Assembly (NCBI GenBank): GCA_004026145.2
Contig: CP034989.1
Span: 124,001-188,000, forward strand
Origin: Takifugu bimaculatus
Lineage: Eukaryota > Chordata > Actinopteri > Tetraodontiformes > Tetraodontidae
Direction of reading: 5' to 3'
DNA length: 64,000 nucleotides
In this document: piece by piece, positions 43,680-55,165 of the stretch
Position numbering within the stretch: the first letter of the stretch is position 1
Layout of the letters: each line of letters begins with the position of its first letter
Made by a program: the position numbers and the translations under genes
The notes under the pieces: model-generated
Databases searched by the model: none
Seen by the model: only the letters and a program-made list of their open reading frames with translations
Told to the model about the DNA's origin: nothing

Positions 43680-44040
43680 ACGTTCCAGTCAGAACTTTAC
43701 CAGAATTACCAGACAGAAGAATTAAAGTTAAACTCATCAAGTAAATCAAAAAGGTTGTGTGTATTTTACCAAAATAGCATTTAGCAATAACACAAGTCAA
43801 TTGAACAAAATGGGGATTTTTATACGAACATCAACAGTTAAACTTCAATTCCATTTTCTAGCTATTTCAACACTATTCTATATTTATTTCCTCTAATTAT
43901 GTGATGATTTTATCCTTACATATAAAATCAATTTAAACATTAATAAACATTTACGGTCCTGAACATGTGAGTTCACGTCCGGAACCAATGTGACCCAATA
44001 TTTGATTATTCTTTAACATATAGTAGAAAACACGGTCGCG
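43680..44040. other. AT-rich island, 360 bp
   Basis: A/T content rises sharply with almost no CpG, unlike the flanks. TATATTTATTTCC, AATTATGTGATG and CATTAATAAACATT occur. It may be an old inserted element or an AT-rich regulatory island. No terminal repeats seen. Confidence 0.35.
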
Positions 44041-44255
44041 TCGTTTTCGCTCTGGAACGTCACATGACTAGTTAGCAAGTTAGCGGCGGTTCCTGCTGGC
44101 TCAGCACACAATCAGCGGCCCTAATTAAACCTGATCTCTTCGCCTCTCTTTCCTCTTCTGTATTTATTTTTTATGTGCGGTGGAGGAAAAGACCGTCGCC
44201 GTTGTAGCGCTTATAACAATTATGCTGTCAGTGCTGCCGAGCGTGGTTAATGACG

Positions 44256-44268
44256 TGACCTTTGACCC
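44256..44268 (-). promoter_or_regulatory. DR1 motif GGGTCAAAGGTCA, reverse
   Basis: Plus strand reads TGACCTTTGACCC. This is the same consensus as at 31611, on the other strand. Confidence 0.45.
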
Positions 44269-44269
44269 C

Positions 44270-46073
44270 GCAGTTACAGTCAGGATCCCCTCGCTCTGGG
44301 GGCCAGAGGTCGCTAACACTCACCTCTGACATCTGTAAACAAAAATAGAGCACGTAGACGGTTGACATCACATGTGAAGCCACTTCCTGTTAACCGCATT
44401 TCTGTGCTAACTAAACGTGATTAGCAGATTACTCCTGACAATTAGAAAATGGGGGGGAGGAAGGAATGAAATATCCGTTTCTTGTGCCTGTTACATCCAA
44501 CATTCAGTAGCCTAGCAACCACCAATCAAATGTATTCAAGTTTTTAACAGGCGCTGTTCCACCGGGAATAGCAGACGGACGTCATCTTCGCCGCTAAAGA
44601 ACGCATCGCTGACGAGGACACGGGGAAATAACTGATTACCCACGGACGCGTAACGAGGTTATTTTCTCCTATGGCGACAGCCATGGTGAAACAGGAAGTG
44701 GCCACAGAAGTAATTTGTCACCCAAAAAATTCCAGTTTCGGCGTCAGCGGACACGATTTTATGCCTGGATTTCTCCCTCGGATCGGCCGCCTGGAGCCGC
44801 CGAGCGCTGGTTTTATCGTCTCCGTATTCATCCGCGGCGTTACGCCGGCAACGCCGAGACAGAAAGGTCAGCACGGTTGTTTTCATGATGTACTGCTGCA
44901 CCTTGTTCCATCAAACGTCCTGCGTTCATTAGCCCAACACACAGTTGACCAAGCGGTTTGATTTCACTCCAACAGACCAGAAACCCTTCATCACTTTATT
45001 TCCACTTCATAACACCTGGACAGGTGAGAGGTATAGCGTTAGCGTGATATGCTAACGAACTGTGACTAACATGGCCATGACCTGACGCTGTTTCCACGGA
45101 AACGGGGCCCTCTGATTAAAGTGAGCGACCGGCTTTCAGCAGCTTCACTTTATGGTGAAATTCAGGTTACTGTCATCACTTCCTGTCTCATCGTGCAGGG
45201 AGAGACGGCTCGACGCAGATCTTCCGACGAGGCGAAGAGCTAAATGTTGTTGATGAAGCCGACGATTTAAAGCTTCCCTCACGCTTCCGTCCTCGACATT
45301 CATCATCACTTCGGCGAGTTAATGGGATTGTTTGACCTTGGCTTCCAGGACGGTCGTTGATTCCATAAAGGAGGCAAAAAGGCCCCCTCATAACTTTAAA
45401 CCGCTCGATTCAGTGGCGTGATGCGTAAAAAAACACCATATGGATACATAAACAAGGTCAAAGAGAGCATTTCCTTCCCGTGGATCAGGCTAATTGATGG
45501 AATTGTTTACAATAACTACACTAAACACTGACGAGAGTTGGAAAAGTGCTAAAGTAGCGCGAGCTAGCCAGGGACTGGTGGCAACGCCCCATAACTCTGT
45601 TTGAGTACGAACACATAAAGGACGAAGCGGAAGAGGGCGTGTTTTAAAGGGCGTTCACGTGAAGCAGCAACGCGACGCTGTGATGGAACTCGCCTGTTGC
45701 TCACCTTCAAAGCAAGAACACAGCTAATAACAGAAAACCAACCTGTCCAACAGCAGCGGTGGTTCTTCCCTGATCCCGATCCCCAGCCTCGGGGTCCCCG
45801 ACCGGCCTCGATAACAACCCTCTTGTCTCTGGCTGTTACCTCGTTATCACAGCCGGCTAGCCTGTCCCGAACGCCCTTCCTCCGCCTCCTGCGGTTTTTA
45901 ATACACCACCTGCCTCCAGACGACCATCTTGCATCTCATTACAACTTCAGATAACAACTCCCCCCGCCGGCATTCTTTGGAGACAGCTAACAACACACAA
46001 AGTTTCTCAGATGGCCGAGTTAACGATGAATCGACCGCTAATCCCGAGATATCGGTGAGAGAGGAAAAGAAAG
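44270..46073. other. Gene-free stretch
   Basis: Frame 44671-44961 (96 codons) has no recognised product. ACAG|GTGAGA near 45022 is donor-like without a good acceptor. 45190-45480 has moderate CNE texture (GAGTTAATGGGATTGTTTG). Confidence 0.4.
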
Positions 46074-46087
46074 GCGCCCCCTGGTGG
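46074..46087 (-). promoter_or_regulatory. CTCF motif, reverse, perfect core
   Basis: GCGCCCCCTGGTGG is the exact complement of CCACCAGGGGGCGC, the commonest vertebrate CTCF core. Confidence 0.65.
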
Positions 46088-46135
46088 CGGGTTTCGGAAT
46101 AAACAATCCCACAAACTCTGACAGATTCCTCACTG

Positions 46136-46149
46136 ACGCCCCCTGCTGC
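46136..46149 (-). promoter_or_regulatory. CTCF-like motif, reverse, 12 of 14
   Basis: ACGCCCCCTGCTGC is the complement of GCAGCAGGGGGCGT and lies 62 bp after the perfect site in the same orientation. Paired same-strand sites are common at boundaries. Confidence 0.45.
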
Positions 46150-46389
46150 TCTTTTCTATTCAAGCCTCGATTTCCTTGACACAGATCTTAATTGGGATGT
46201 AAAGGAGACCGGGAACGTGGGCGGGAACAAGCGCGCCAAATGAGGACGGAAATTAAAATCAGCACTTTCAAACATCGATGAAGTCTGGACCAATCACAGC
46301 AGCTGACATGTGTCAAACTCCGCTAACGCGTTTCCGCCTGACATCATTATTTCTATTCCGGAGCCGAAGCAGATGTGCCGTCTCGTTAA
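46150..46389. other. Gene-free spacer
   Basis: Unique sequence, nothing recognised. Confidence 0.35.
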
Positions 46390-47010
46390 ATGTCAGTCTC
46401 GCTTGTTTTTTCCCCAACGTCACTTTCTCTCGTTAAGGTAAAAAACAAAAGTAACAATAACACAAATATATGTAATGACATCTAGTTTTTTTTAGACTTG
46501 TTCTAAAACACGACGTTCCTAATGTTGCACACCTGCGTCTGCCACAAACCACACGCTGACTTAATTACCGTTGTATTTTTAAACAGGAAACTTTTTGAAA
46601 AAAAAGGTCTACATTTTAAAATTTGGCTTACGCCGATTAGTTTAAAACTCTCGGGCTGTTTTATTCATCGTAAACGTGGACGTTAAAGATGTTTCTCCAT
46701 TTGATTTCAGTCAAAGTGATTCTGCCAAGCTAATATTTAATCTCAAACAGTTCTCACTTTCCAAAGAGGTTGCGGGATAATCATTTTTTCCCCTTTTTGC
46801 TAATAATACGAATAAAGGTGGCCGGGATCCTTTACAACCGACATAAAAACCTCTGAAGATTGTGCTATAAAGCCGCAATTACACGGAAGGTCGGCATTAC
46901 AAGGTGTTAATCTCCAAAAACACTTTCTCTGGGCTCCATTTCATTCCTGACATTTTCCATAAGAAGCCCTTTAAAGTTGGAATTCACAGCTTTTCCTGTG
47001 CAGCCTTCTC
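46390..47010. other. AT-rich island with CNE-like texture
   Basis: About 600 bp with low CpG and pyrimidine/purine runs. GCTATAAAGCCGCAATTACAC and GCTAATATTTAATCTC are examples. No frame of note. Could be an intronic or 3'-UTR-like stretch. Confidence 0.3.
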
Positions 47011-47214
47011 CTCAACGCTGTGACATCATATAAATAAAATAGCAGAAAGGAGCAATCGTTGATCTGCCGATTATTTTTAGTTTGTTTTTTTACAGAGAAA
47101 AATGTTGTGGTTTCAAAATAATGTGCTCCCGTCATCAGTTACACCCAAGGAAAGAAACCAAAGAATGACCCTTAAAGTTCACCAGAAACACCTGACTATC
47201 GACCATTGAGCAGT

Positions 47215-47420
47215 AGCTTGCTCGTAACAGGAGGAAACCTTCAGCAGAACCAAGCTCCTGCTGATGGCTGGTGGGGAAAGGAGGAGAAAGGGAGATAAGC
47301 CGGGAGAGGAGAGGAACACACACATATCAGGAGCTTCAGAGAACATGATTTGCCCTTCCTTTGAACAGGAAGAAACCCTGAGCAGGACCGAGCTCAGACT
47401 GGGGACCAGACCAGGTAAAG
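47215..47420 (+). mobile_element. Dispersed repeat, two tandem modules
   Basis: AACAGGAGGAAACCTTCAGCAG (about 47226) and AACAGGAAGAAACCCTGAGCAG (about 47363) are two versions of the module seen at 39205 and 24583, with CTCCTGCTGATGG and purine-rich GGAAAGGAGGAGAAAGG between them. Confidence 0.5.
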
Positions 47421-48119
47421 GAGGATATTATTGTGCCTCTAATGACAGTTAGCAGTGGGTGTGTTGGGGGTCAAAGGGGATTTTACAGTCCCATTTTGTG
47501 ATGCTAACATGGCATAAATTCGAAAACTTTTTAAAAGTTTCACATCCCGGTGCAAAGTTTTCTAGGCAACCTTTTTGAAAGAAAAAGAAACAAAAGAAGA
47601 GGAGAAACTTTGGTTTGCTGCTCTGCAGAGACAGGATTTCTGTTTTGTTCTAGGTCATTCTTAAAAGGTGGCCAAGAGAGAAATGAAATCCCTTTCCTCC
47701 TACATCATCGCTCCCTGGCCTTGAGGAAGATAACGCTGTTCATCTTCGCGCATCATCTTCCTGCTACATCACATTTTTCTTCATCGCCGCCATGGGCATC
47801 GGCCTGCCCACAGACCCAGAGAATAAACTTTAGCTGTTTCTTTCCTGCTGAGGGGGACAGGATTTACTGGAGATGTACTCTGTGAAACCACTTCATTTAC
47901 TCCGCTCTCAATTTGACCAGGACGTGTGACTCCTGAAGAGAAATGGCCCCTCGCCGGCAGATCCTTGACCCCCATCCAGGGGGCGTAACCTGAGACGGGC
48001 TCTGTCACCATCAGCGACGGTCAACAATACGTGGCGTTCCAGGGAGGAGTCGAGCGGATGTGAAGGGAGAAGAGAGGAGCGGGAAGTGTTGAATGGAAAA
48101 GTATGAATATTCCGGTTCT
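47421..48119. other. Gene-free stretch
   Basis: Frame 47550-47885 (111 codons) has no recognised domain. Otherwise unique sequence. Confidence 0.4.
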
Positions 48120-48370
48120 ACCCTGCTCATTAGAGATGGCAGCTCCCTCCTCTGGGGGACGGTGCTGCTCCTGTTTGTTTCCAGACGGATTATTTGCATG
48201 ATGTATTCCTTGGTTTAATATGCAGTGATGGGCTAAAGATGACGCTCCTGCAGGCTGACAATGAGGCCGAGGTGGACGCGGAGATCAAAGGCCGCCTTCC
48301 TTCAGGCCCAAATTGGTCACCAATCCTCAGGCGCTGATGCTCAATTGCGCCTGGTTAGCTCAGAATGCTA
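48120..48370. other. CNE-like block
   Basis: Octamer ATTTGCAT (48192-48199), TTGGTTTAATATGCAGTG and the palindrome ATTGGTCACCAAT (48312-48324, two opposed CCAAT boxes). Texture of regulatory DNA with few repeats. Confidence 0.35.
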
Positions 48371-50269
48371 CATGGTGTTCCCTGGATCCATTCTGCGTGG
48401 TGAGCATGGCAGCGTAACCTCCCAGAGCTAGATGGGCACGAGCTTTGTGCTAATCCTGCTGACAGTATCATCATTAGTGTGCGAAATAAAGAATGAAACA
48501 CCGTCCGTCCAGCAAAACCAGCCGATCTCTGAGCATCCTGCGCTGCAGATGTGGTCCAGGCGCCTCCTGCGGTGCTACTGAACAGACCACAAATGTAGCG
48601 TGATCCAAAAATGGAATGATTTCTCCATATTTTTCCAGGTTTTGTTTCCTGAAGAAAAACCTGTTCTGTATAAAATGATGCGTTCGATGGCCTCGGGAGG
48701 TCCCGCTTGTTTTGTAACTCGCAGTTACGACGCTAACGCTCATGTCTGAAACATGCTAACGCGCCGGTGGTCGATGTCCAACACACATTGGATCACTTCC
48801 TGCATGTGGCCACGCTGCTTGTTTCCTGAGTAGTTAGCGTGTTCCTCATTAGCACTGTGACAAGATCCACCCAGAGTTCTTCACAGATCAGAGTCTATTA
48901 TGAAATCCTCAAATCTCAACGTCTCCTTGGTAGCGGACGCCTGATTAAGCTTCACACGAGTGCGATTCCTTCCCACCGTGACATCTACCTTTCCTCGCCT
49001 CCTCCTCACCGCTCTCCACTCCCCCCCCCGTCGCTGCGCAGGAGAGCTGAAACGGAGGCAACCCCCCGCGGTGCGCCAGCTATCTATAGACTTTACCAAA
49101 TCCACAAACCTTCTGTTTATCTGCATCTCAAAAAGGGGGCAGGAAACGCACGCTTGAGTTGTGTACAAGGAACATGTCGGGGTTTCACTTTATCAATAAT
49201 TAACGTTTCAAAAATAGAGATGATATGAGGAGAATGGTGAGAAAATAGGGCACGAGAGGAAAACCCGGCAATGACCCAGTGAGATCAGTGATAAAATAAA
49301 CTTAAGGTTGTTTCAACGCTAATGGTAACGTAGGAGCTCCTTTTGAAGTGGGGGCAAAACATTCGCCTGATTCATCGTCGTCAGGTTCATTAGCATACTG
49401 GTGTTAGCATTCAGCTCAAAGCAGTCCTGCAGCTAAATATTAACACACTAGCATGCTGCTACAAGCATGCATCAGCCTTCTGTGATGTATTAACGTGGTG
49501 GAATGGAACGCCGAGGTAGGTATTCAGAACGCCCTGTTCCTTTAATGCCAATGTAGCAAAGCACGCAGCTCCGGGGGATATTAGTGCCTAGCAAAGGAGC
49601 CCGGCGGCTGTTTGAAGAGTCACTATGCACTGCTGCTCTTTTCCTTGAAGCCACTGCACATTAAACGCACCTGACATGTGGCTGACTCTCCATTATCCCA
49701 CACTGATCACTCCCCTGCACACTCAGGGAGGCCTCGCCGAAGCCGACGGGTCAAAGCCGCTCGTCCACGTCGCCGCCTCAATCTTCCGCTCCCTTCTAGA
49801 CTCTGTCACTTGGGCTCTGGGGAACCTGCAGCTGTCGATGGCCTCGCTAAACAGGCTATTAGGATGCGTTCGGGTACAACAAGGACAGCTTGTAACGTCT
49901 CTGCAATCACAAAGGCAGCTTTAGCTCCAGTGTGAGATGACTGGGTGGCATCTAAAATTGCTGCTCTGTTGTTTTTGGTTGGTTTATTTATGAATCTGAG
50001 GATTTTTCGAGGTCCTATTTGAACGATAAGGCCTTGAAGACCAACTGAAAATGAAAATCCGGGCTAATGAATTCGTGTCCGCTCGGCCAGAACGACACGC
50101 GCGAGCGGGGAAACGTCTCGATCCAGGAGGCTCCTGGAGAGTTTAACCAAGCAAGGCAGACACGGCTAAAGACTCTGAAGAGCGGCGGCCGTGGCGCCAC
50201 GCCGCGCTCGCAGTATCCAATCCAAAATTGAATTTTCTGCTCTGTCGCGCGTTGCTTGTCGAGATGGAA
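48371..50269. other. Gene-free stretch
   Basis: TTAGCAT/GCTAACGC strings near 48731-48755 and 49388-49452. Frames at 48839-49228 and 49676-49935 have no recognised product. No structural repeat. Confidence 0.4.
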
Positions 50270-50303
50270 ACCGGGCGGGCGGGGCGGGGCGGGGCGGGGG
50301 GGG
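50270..50303 (+). other. G-quadruplex-prone, Sp1-like GC boxes
   Basis: GGGCGGGCGGGGCGGGGCGG and the following G8 give at least four G-tracts with 1-nt loops, plus overlapping GGGGCGGGG boxes. Confidence 0.7.
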
Positions 50304-51095
50304 TCCAATTCTTTGAATCTCTTAACCTTTACGGCTTGTTGCGGTATCAAGCCCCGCGGACAAGATCGGACGCTGACACGTTTGTCGAGAGATGACAAAT
50401 TAGCTGTCCTTCCAGATGCCTGATTGCCTGACCTTTATTCACTAAGTGGTGGAGGTGGGCGACGGGGGAGGGGGGGTGACAGCGGTAAATGGTGCTGGTG
50501 TCAATGAGAAGGCCCACGCACAATTCACCTTGTCCCTTAGATTTCCATCCACGTCTCACTGGGGATTCGCACCAAAATAGCCTCGATAAAGTGAAATGTT
50601 GTTTCGATTGGATGGAAACGCTCAGAATTATCAGTTTTTTTATGAGAAGACAAACCTTTACGTTCGGTGGAGCTGCCTGAGGTTGATGTCCTTGTTAATG
50701 ACCGAGGACAGAAGCCGACGGAGACGCAGAGCAGCACCGTTCTGCTGCAGCTGCCAGGGCGAAGCTGCGTGAGGACGCGTGTGACGGAGCCTCCAGCGGG
50801 GCCGCTCTGACCGGGGCCGCTCTGACCGGGGCGGACACACCTCCGGCCACAGCTCGGTGCTGGTACCAGGAGCAGCCTTCCCACACCACAGGCTGCTTCA
50901 GTGCTCCAGGGTGTGTCATCATCTCCTGGACCAGGGAGGTATGGATGCAATTGACCAAAATGCCGATTCTCCAGACAAGAATCCGCCTCTGGAACGCCGT
51001 CACATCCACCATTGTTGGGTCACACTGACGGCTGTCCAGGTCCATCTCAGTCTGGGGGAGATCCATCAGGAGCACCTTGTGGGGAGGCAGGACTG
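50304..51095 (-). other. Unassigned block with long open minus-strand frame
   Basis: The minus frame at 50695-51075 (126 codons) and neighbours are open. The 50857-51050 part is less CpG-rich and reads with a more protein-like composition (LVQEMMTHPG), but I cannot assign it. A 17-bp duplication (GGGGCCGCTCTGACCGG-type) lies at 50798-50830. It may be a decayed repeat-derived frame. Confidence 0.15.
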
Positions 51096-51196
51096 AGCTA
51101 CATTCTGAGTTGTCTTGAGGGATTTAACAGATGTTGGTCCAACCTATCGTCTCATTTTGGAATGGAAGGTCCCTCTCTTTCTCTCTCTTACTCTTA

Positions 51197-51204
<8 letters not shown>

Positions 51205-51243
<39 letters not shown>
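51205..51243. repeat. (CA)19 microsatellite after (CT)n
   Basis: A CTCTCTCT/TACTCT stretch leads into pure CA. Confidence 0.96.
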
Positions 51244-51245
<2 letters not shown>

Positions 51246-51357
51246 CATCAGTTTTTATCTGCTGTGTGCTCATCCAATGCCATTTCTGTCTGATAGCTGC
51301 AACTGACAGAATCACTCTCCAGGTGCATCAGAGTGTATCATAATGTCTGCCTGTAGA

Positions 51358-51361
<4 letters not shown>

Positions 51362-51398
<37 letters not shown>
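51362..51398. repeat. (CA)18 microsatellite
   Basis: Pure CA tract, directly upstream of a CTTCTATCTTTGTG repeat. Confidence 0.96.
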
Positions 51399-51399
<1 letters not shown>

Positions 51400-51400
<1 letters not shown>

Positions 51401-51600
51401 AAACACACATTTATGCATTTGTGCTTCTATCTTTGTGAGGACTTCATTGACAGCATGCCGTCCTCCACCCCTCACCACGACACCCAGACCCAAACTCTAA
51501 CCCTCTGACCTGAACCCTGATCTGTTTCCATCCTGGACCCTTAAAAACGTACGCGAACCTTTGGAATTGTGAGGACCAGCCGGCGTTATTGGAGCGATAT
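51400..51600 (+). mobile_element. CA-linked dispersed repeat copy
   Basis: CATTTGTGCTTCTATCTTTGTGAGGAC follows the CA tract, then AACTCTAACCCTCTGACC-type sequence and a late GTGAGGACCAG. Same start as at 30957. The GTGAGGAC module is shared with 58475. Confidence 0.55.
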
Positions 51601-52124
51601 ACAAGAGCGCACACAGCCGTTGCTTTTATGTGATACCAGCCTGCGTTAGCGTTAGCATTAACCGGCAGGTCGCGGCACAAACCTCAGGTTCACGTAAGCG
51701 TGCGTGTGTGTAAGCACAAACCAAATGTGACGCAGGCACAGGGGAATATCAGGAAAATGTCAGAGAGGCGGAAAAACAACTCAGCCATAATTCTAATGAA
51801 GCAGTCAGGCAAACAAACTGTTTATGCTTTTTTTTCCAGCCGTCCAGCCTGGGTGGAGACAAATGTCAAAGTTCCAACGCTCATTTGTGATCAATTTGTC
51901 ATGTCGCTGTATAAACAGGAAGCAGGCCTCAGTCATAAAGTCAAGGTGACTTAGAGGTCAGAGCAGAGACATGATGTTTATACTTGATGCATGCATTTTA
52001 TTTAGAGCCGTTTAACAGCCGACCCGTAACCTGGACCCATCCCTCCTCTCACTGGAGCCCTCAGGTTCCTCCATAAACTGAAGCACGCATCCTAATTGAG
52101 TTGCAGGACGCCGTCTCCATGGAG
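51601..52124. other. Gene-free stretch
   Basis: GCGTTAGCGTTAGCATTAAC at 51642-51661. The rest is unique with no gene. Confidence 0.4.
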
Positions 52125-52260
52125 AACAGGACATTAAGCTCCTCAGCACGGGAATGCTGGGGAAAGTAAATCACTTTTAATTAGAAGGAACCTTAAGATT
52201 AGATCTGGCCTTTCCTCCCCTGTCATTTGCATAGCTCCGCTAAATAGGACCCAGTCACTG
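52125..52260. other. CNE-like segment
   Basis: GTAAATCACTTTTAATTAGAAGG, CTTAAGATTAGATCTGG and the octamer ATTTGCAT (52225-52232). Low CpG, no repeat, no frame. Confidence 0.38.
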
Positions 52261-52529
52261 GTGGCTGATAAGTGGGATTTGGAGATGGTGGGTGGGGGGT
52301 GGGGGGGCTACTGGAGTGAAAACGGGTTATCGTCCACTTCCAGGCGAAGAATCTTCTGTTTATCAGATAATCGGCGGTTCAGCCTTGAGGTCCTCTCCAG
52401 AACGACCCAACCTCAGCCGTATTTGCCAGGATTTCTCACGCGTTGGAATCTGGGAAAACTAAAGTCCTGCCAAAGCTCCGACAACCTGCCGCTACGATTA
52501 CACACTTCCGAACCATTTTAAAGTCGCCT
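52261..52529. other. Gene-free spacer
   Basis: Frame 52261-52521 is open (86 codons) but has no recognised product. Confidence 0.35.
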
Positions 52530-52850
52530 GTATTTTTCATTTAATTAAAAACTGCTTAATGAATATGAGCAGATTATTATTTTTAATTAAACGAGTGTGT
52601 GTAAACAGAATGTTTCCCACTGACAACATTAATTTTGCTGGCACACATTACAGCGCCTCATCTTTGTGAACATGTGGCTGTAATTCCACCCCCGTCCAGC
52701 TGGCGGTGTGTGCACACTCCTGACCTAAGATTGAACGCCAACGCTGCTTTCAAACATATTAAACATAAATGCCTCTGAAAATAATCAAGCTGCTCCCTGT
52801 TTCACTTTAAAAGTATCGCACAGATTTTTTTCCCTTCAAAATAAAAGCGT
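52530..52850. other. CNE-like block
   Basis: TTTAATTAAAAACTGCTTAATG, TATTTTTAATTAAACGAG, ACAACATTAATTTTGCTGGC and TATTAAACATAAATGCC: dense TAAT/ATTA cores with low CpG over 300 bp. Confidence 0.38.
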
Positions 52851-53768
52851 AGAAACCAAAAATCAGGCCTGTAGACTTCTGTTGATAAGGGCTTAACAAC
52901 AACACTCATTTTATATTTGAGTTTTTAATCTCCTCTCTGGGGCAGCAACACCGGCGACAACAGGCCCCGCCTCCTCGCTCCTCTTCATCACATGGCGAAT
53001 GTCCCCCCCCCCTCCGGGACTTTTTCCGCGTTTGATCCGCAGGAACGTTTCAAACGGGCCGACAGCCGCAGGGCTACGCGGTTTAACCTGCGGCCCTTCT
53101 GATGTGGACCAGGCTGACGGTGGAGTGGGGGGGGCAGAGGTGAGCGACTGAACCCCCCGCTGAGGGACACGCGTCCCGGTCCCCTTTCATTCAGCGGTGA
53201 CAGTCCATCTGTCAGCGCTCTGCAGCTCCGCGGGGGGATCGATGTCTGCTGAGGTGGCCAAAGCAGACGCTATCTGCATGGCCATTAGCATGAGGCCCAC
53301 GGAGCGCCCGTGCACCAGCCCCCCCCCCCGGTGTCACCTGCACCGGCAGGTGCGCCGTCGATAGATTGATAAGACAACCCAGACGTGCGGGCGAAAGCCC
53401 GTCACTGGACGAGTGATTAGAGCTCCTCTGGGATCAACTCCAACAGTCCCGCAGCGGGCGAGCGGCACGTCCGTACACAGCACATGCAAATGACGCCCGA
53501 GCGCACGTGCGCACCGCACACGGGGAGCGTGGACACGTTACAAGGATGGATGGTCGGCCTGCGAAGGACAGCGGGACAGCATAATAACAGCCAGATGAGA
53601 CATTAATCCTTCTTGTGGGGCTCGCTGATGTTCGCAGCATTATGGTCGCCGCTAACATTTTTCATGTCGCCGTGGCGTGAAGGGGGCGGAGGTGTCATGG
53701 CCGCCAGGCGACACGCTAAATCACAGCGATGCGCCCGGCGTGTTGCGTCTTCATTATCGCCCAGCGTC
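52851..53768. other. Gene-free stretch
   Basis: GC-rich with C runs near 53006 and 53319. ATGGCCGCC occurs at 53697-53705 and the octamer ATGCAAAT at 53484-53491. No recognised gene. Confidence 0.4.
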
Positions 53769-53780
53769 GGCGGCCATCTT
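53769..53780 (-). promoter_or_regulatory. YY1-type motif AAGATGGCCGCC
   Basis: Reverse-strand match, close to the canonical AAGATGGCGGC. It lies 70 bp from another ATGGCCGCC at 53697. Confidence 0.4.
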
Positions 53781-54729
53781 TGGGAATATTCTCATAATTG
53801 CTGCTTTAGCATCCAAGAGCACGATGCATCATATTCAGTGTTTCTTTCTCAAATAAATTGTGGGAATGTCACACAAAACAAGCTCTGAATGAATAAAAAT
53901 ACAGCCAACTCTTCTTCTTTGGTTTTTCATCCAGGATATGAGCGATTCTCTTCCTCTAGGACTGAATAAACTGATGCTTATCACAAATGACGCGCTCTGC
54001 TACAAGCTATGCTAACTGTGTGTCATGATATATAACTCCAGCCCATATAGGATGGGAACATTCCATCCTAAAGGAGAACCTGACTCCCCACGCAGGGGAA
54101 CAGAAAAACACGTGAGAGAAGAAGAACGTGGATTTATCAAGCTAACCGAATTAGCGTTACAGCCATAATTCAATAAATAGAGAAGAGAAAAACTCCTTCT
54201 GTAAACTTTTCCAACACCTGAACAAACCTACGGGACCTGAACGCTGCCACGGGCGACAATACCTCGGAACAATTCTTTTATTTGATTTTCTGGGCCAATC
54301 CTGCCAGCTGAGTTAATAAAAAAAAACAACAAGCGAGCGCTCAATATCATCAGTACAAACGACCTTTACGGGGCGCAGGGTACACTGACGTATTTCCAGG
54401 CGCTAATTAGCAGCGCCGCTCCCACTCTACTGTGACCTCTGGTCTCAAGGAAAGACGCACAGTCTTTTAGCGACATCAGCATATAGTGCACGGACGAAGC
54501 CACCTGTGTGCGCACGGCAGAGTCAACAACAAACAGGTGCACGAGGCTCCGAACAGAGGTCACATGGTGCCGCTACAGTGTGGCGTTCCATAAAAGTCGG
54601 CTCTTAAGCCATTGACGCACGTTTGCTTCAGTTTGTGCATCCGATCCGCTGCGTCTATGAAAAATGCCTACGTCGCACGTGCACAGGCGTGGAGATTATG
54701 CCCCAGTAAGCACGCTAACAATGTGGTCA
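53781..54729. other. Gene-free stretch
   Basis: Unique sequence with GCTAACTG/TTAGCGTT strings. Frame 54366-54563 has no recognised product. Confidence 0.4.
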
Positions 54730-55165
54730 AGGACGAGCGTAATAATGAATTGATTGTCCTCTGAGAGTGTCATAATGAATGTGAATCACACGGCGCCGTG
54801 TGTTTTTAGCAATCAATAGCTTTATGACTTTCCCCCCGCCATTCCAGTGATTGATTATATTCATTTTCTATTAGAGAACGCTAAGATCAATTTTGAGAAT
54901 TTTCTATAGTCATATAATGCAAACATCTTGTTAGAAAATGAAAGCCCTCGCGCATCGGATGAGACAAAAAGGCAATTTTGAAAATAAATTTTCCACAAAG
55001 TTGTCAATATTCCTGAAGTGTGGCACATGCGGCGCCTGGCCGCGGCGCTGCATTAAGCTTTCATGAAAGTGAAAGTTAATTAGATATGATGACTGAACTC
55101 CCGGGATCGTAATTAGCCGAACTGCGTGACTGCTCTCCTGTAATTAAATGTCATTTTCCCTTAGT
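54730..55165. other. CNE-like block, strongest by texture
   Basis: AATAATGAATTGATTG, ATTCCAGTGATTGATTATAT, TATAATGCAAACATC, TCATGAAAGTGAAAGTTAATTAG and CTGTAATTAAATGTCATTTTCC in one 430-bp run with almost no simple repeat. A perfect 16-bp palindrome CACACGGCGCCGTGTG lies at 54787-54802. Strong candidate for deep conservation. Confidence 0.45.

Noticed and set aside
48349..48410. tRNA-like head (GGTTAGCTCAGAATGC)
   Set aside because: A-box resemblance but no B box downstream.
7036..53491. POU octamer enrichment (7036, 16973, 48192, 52225, 53484)
   Set aside because: Five octamers against about two expected by chance is not a convincing excess.
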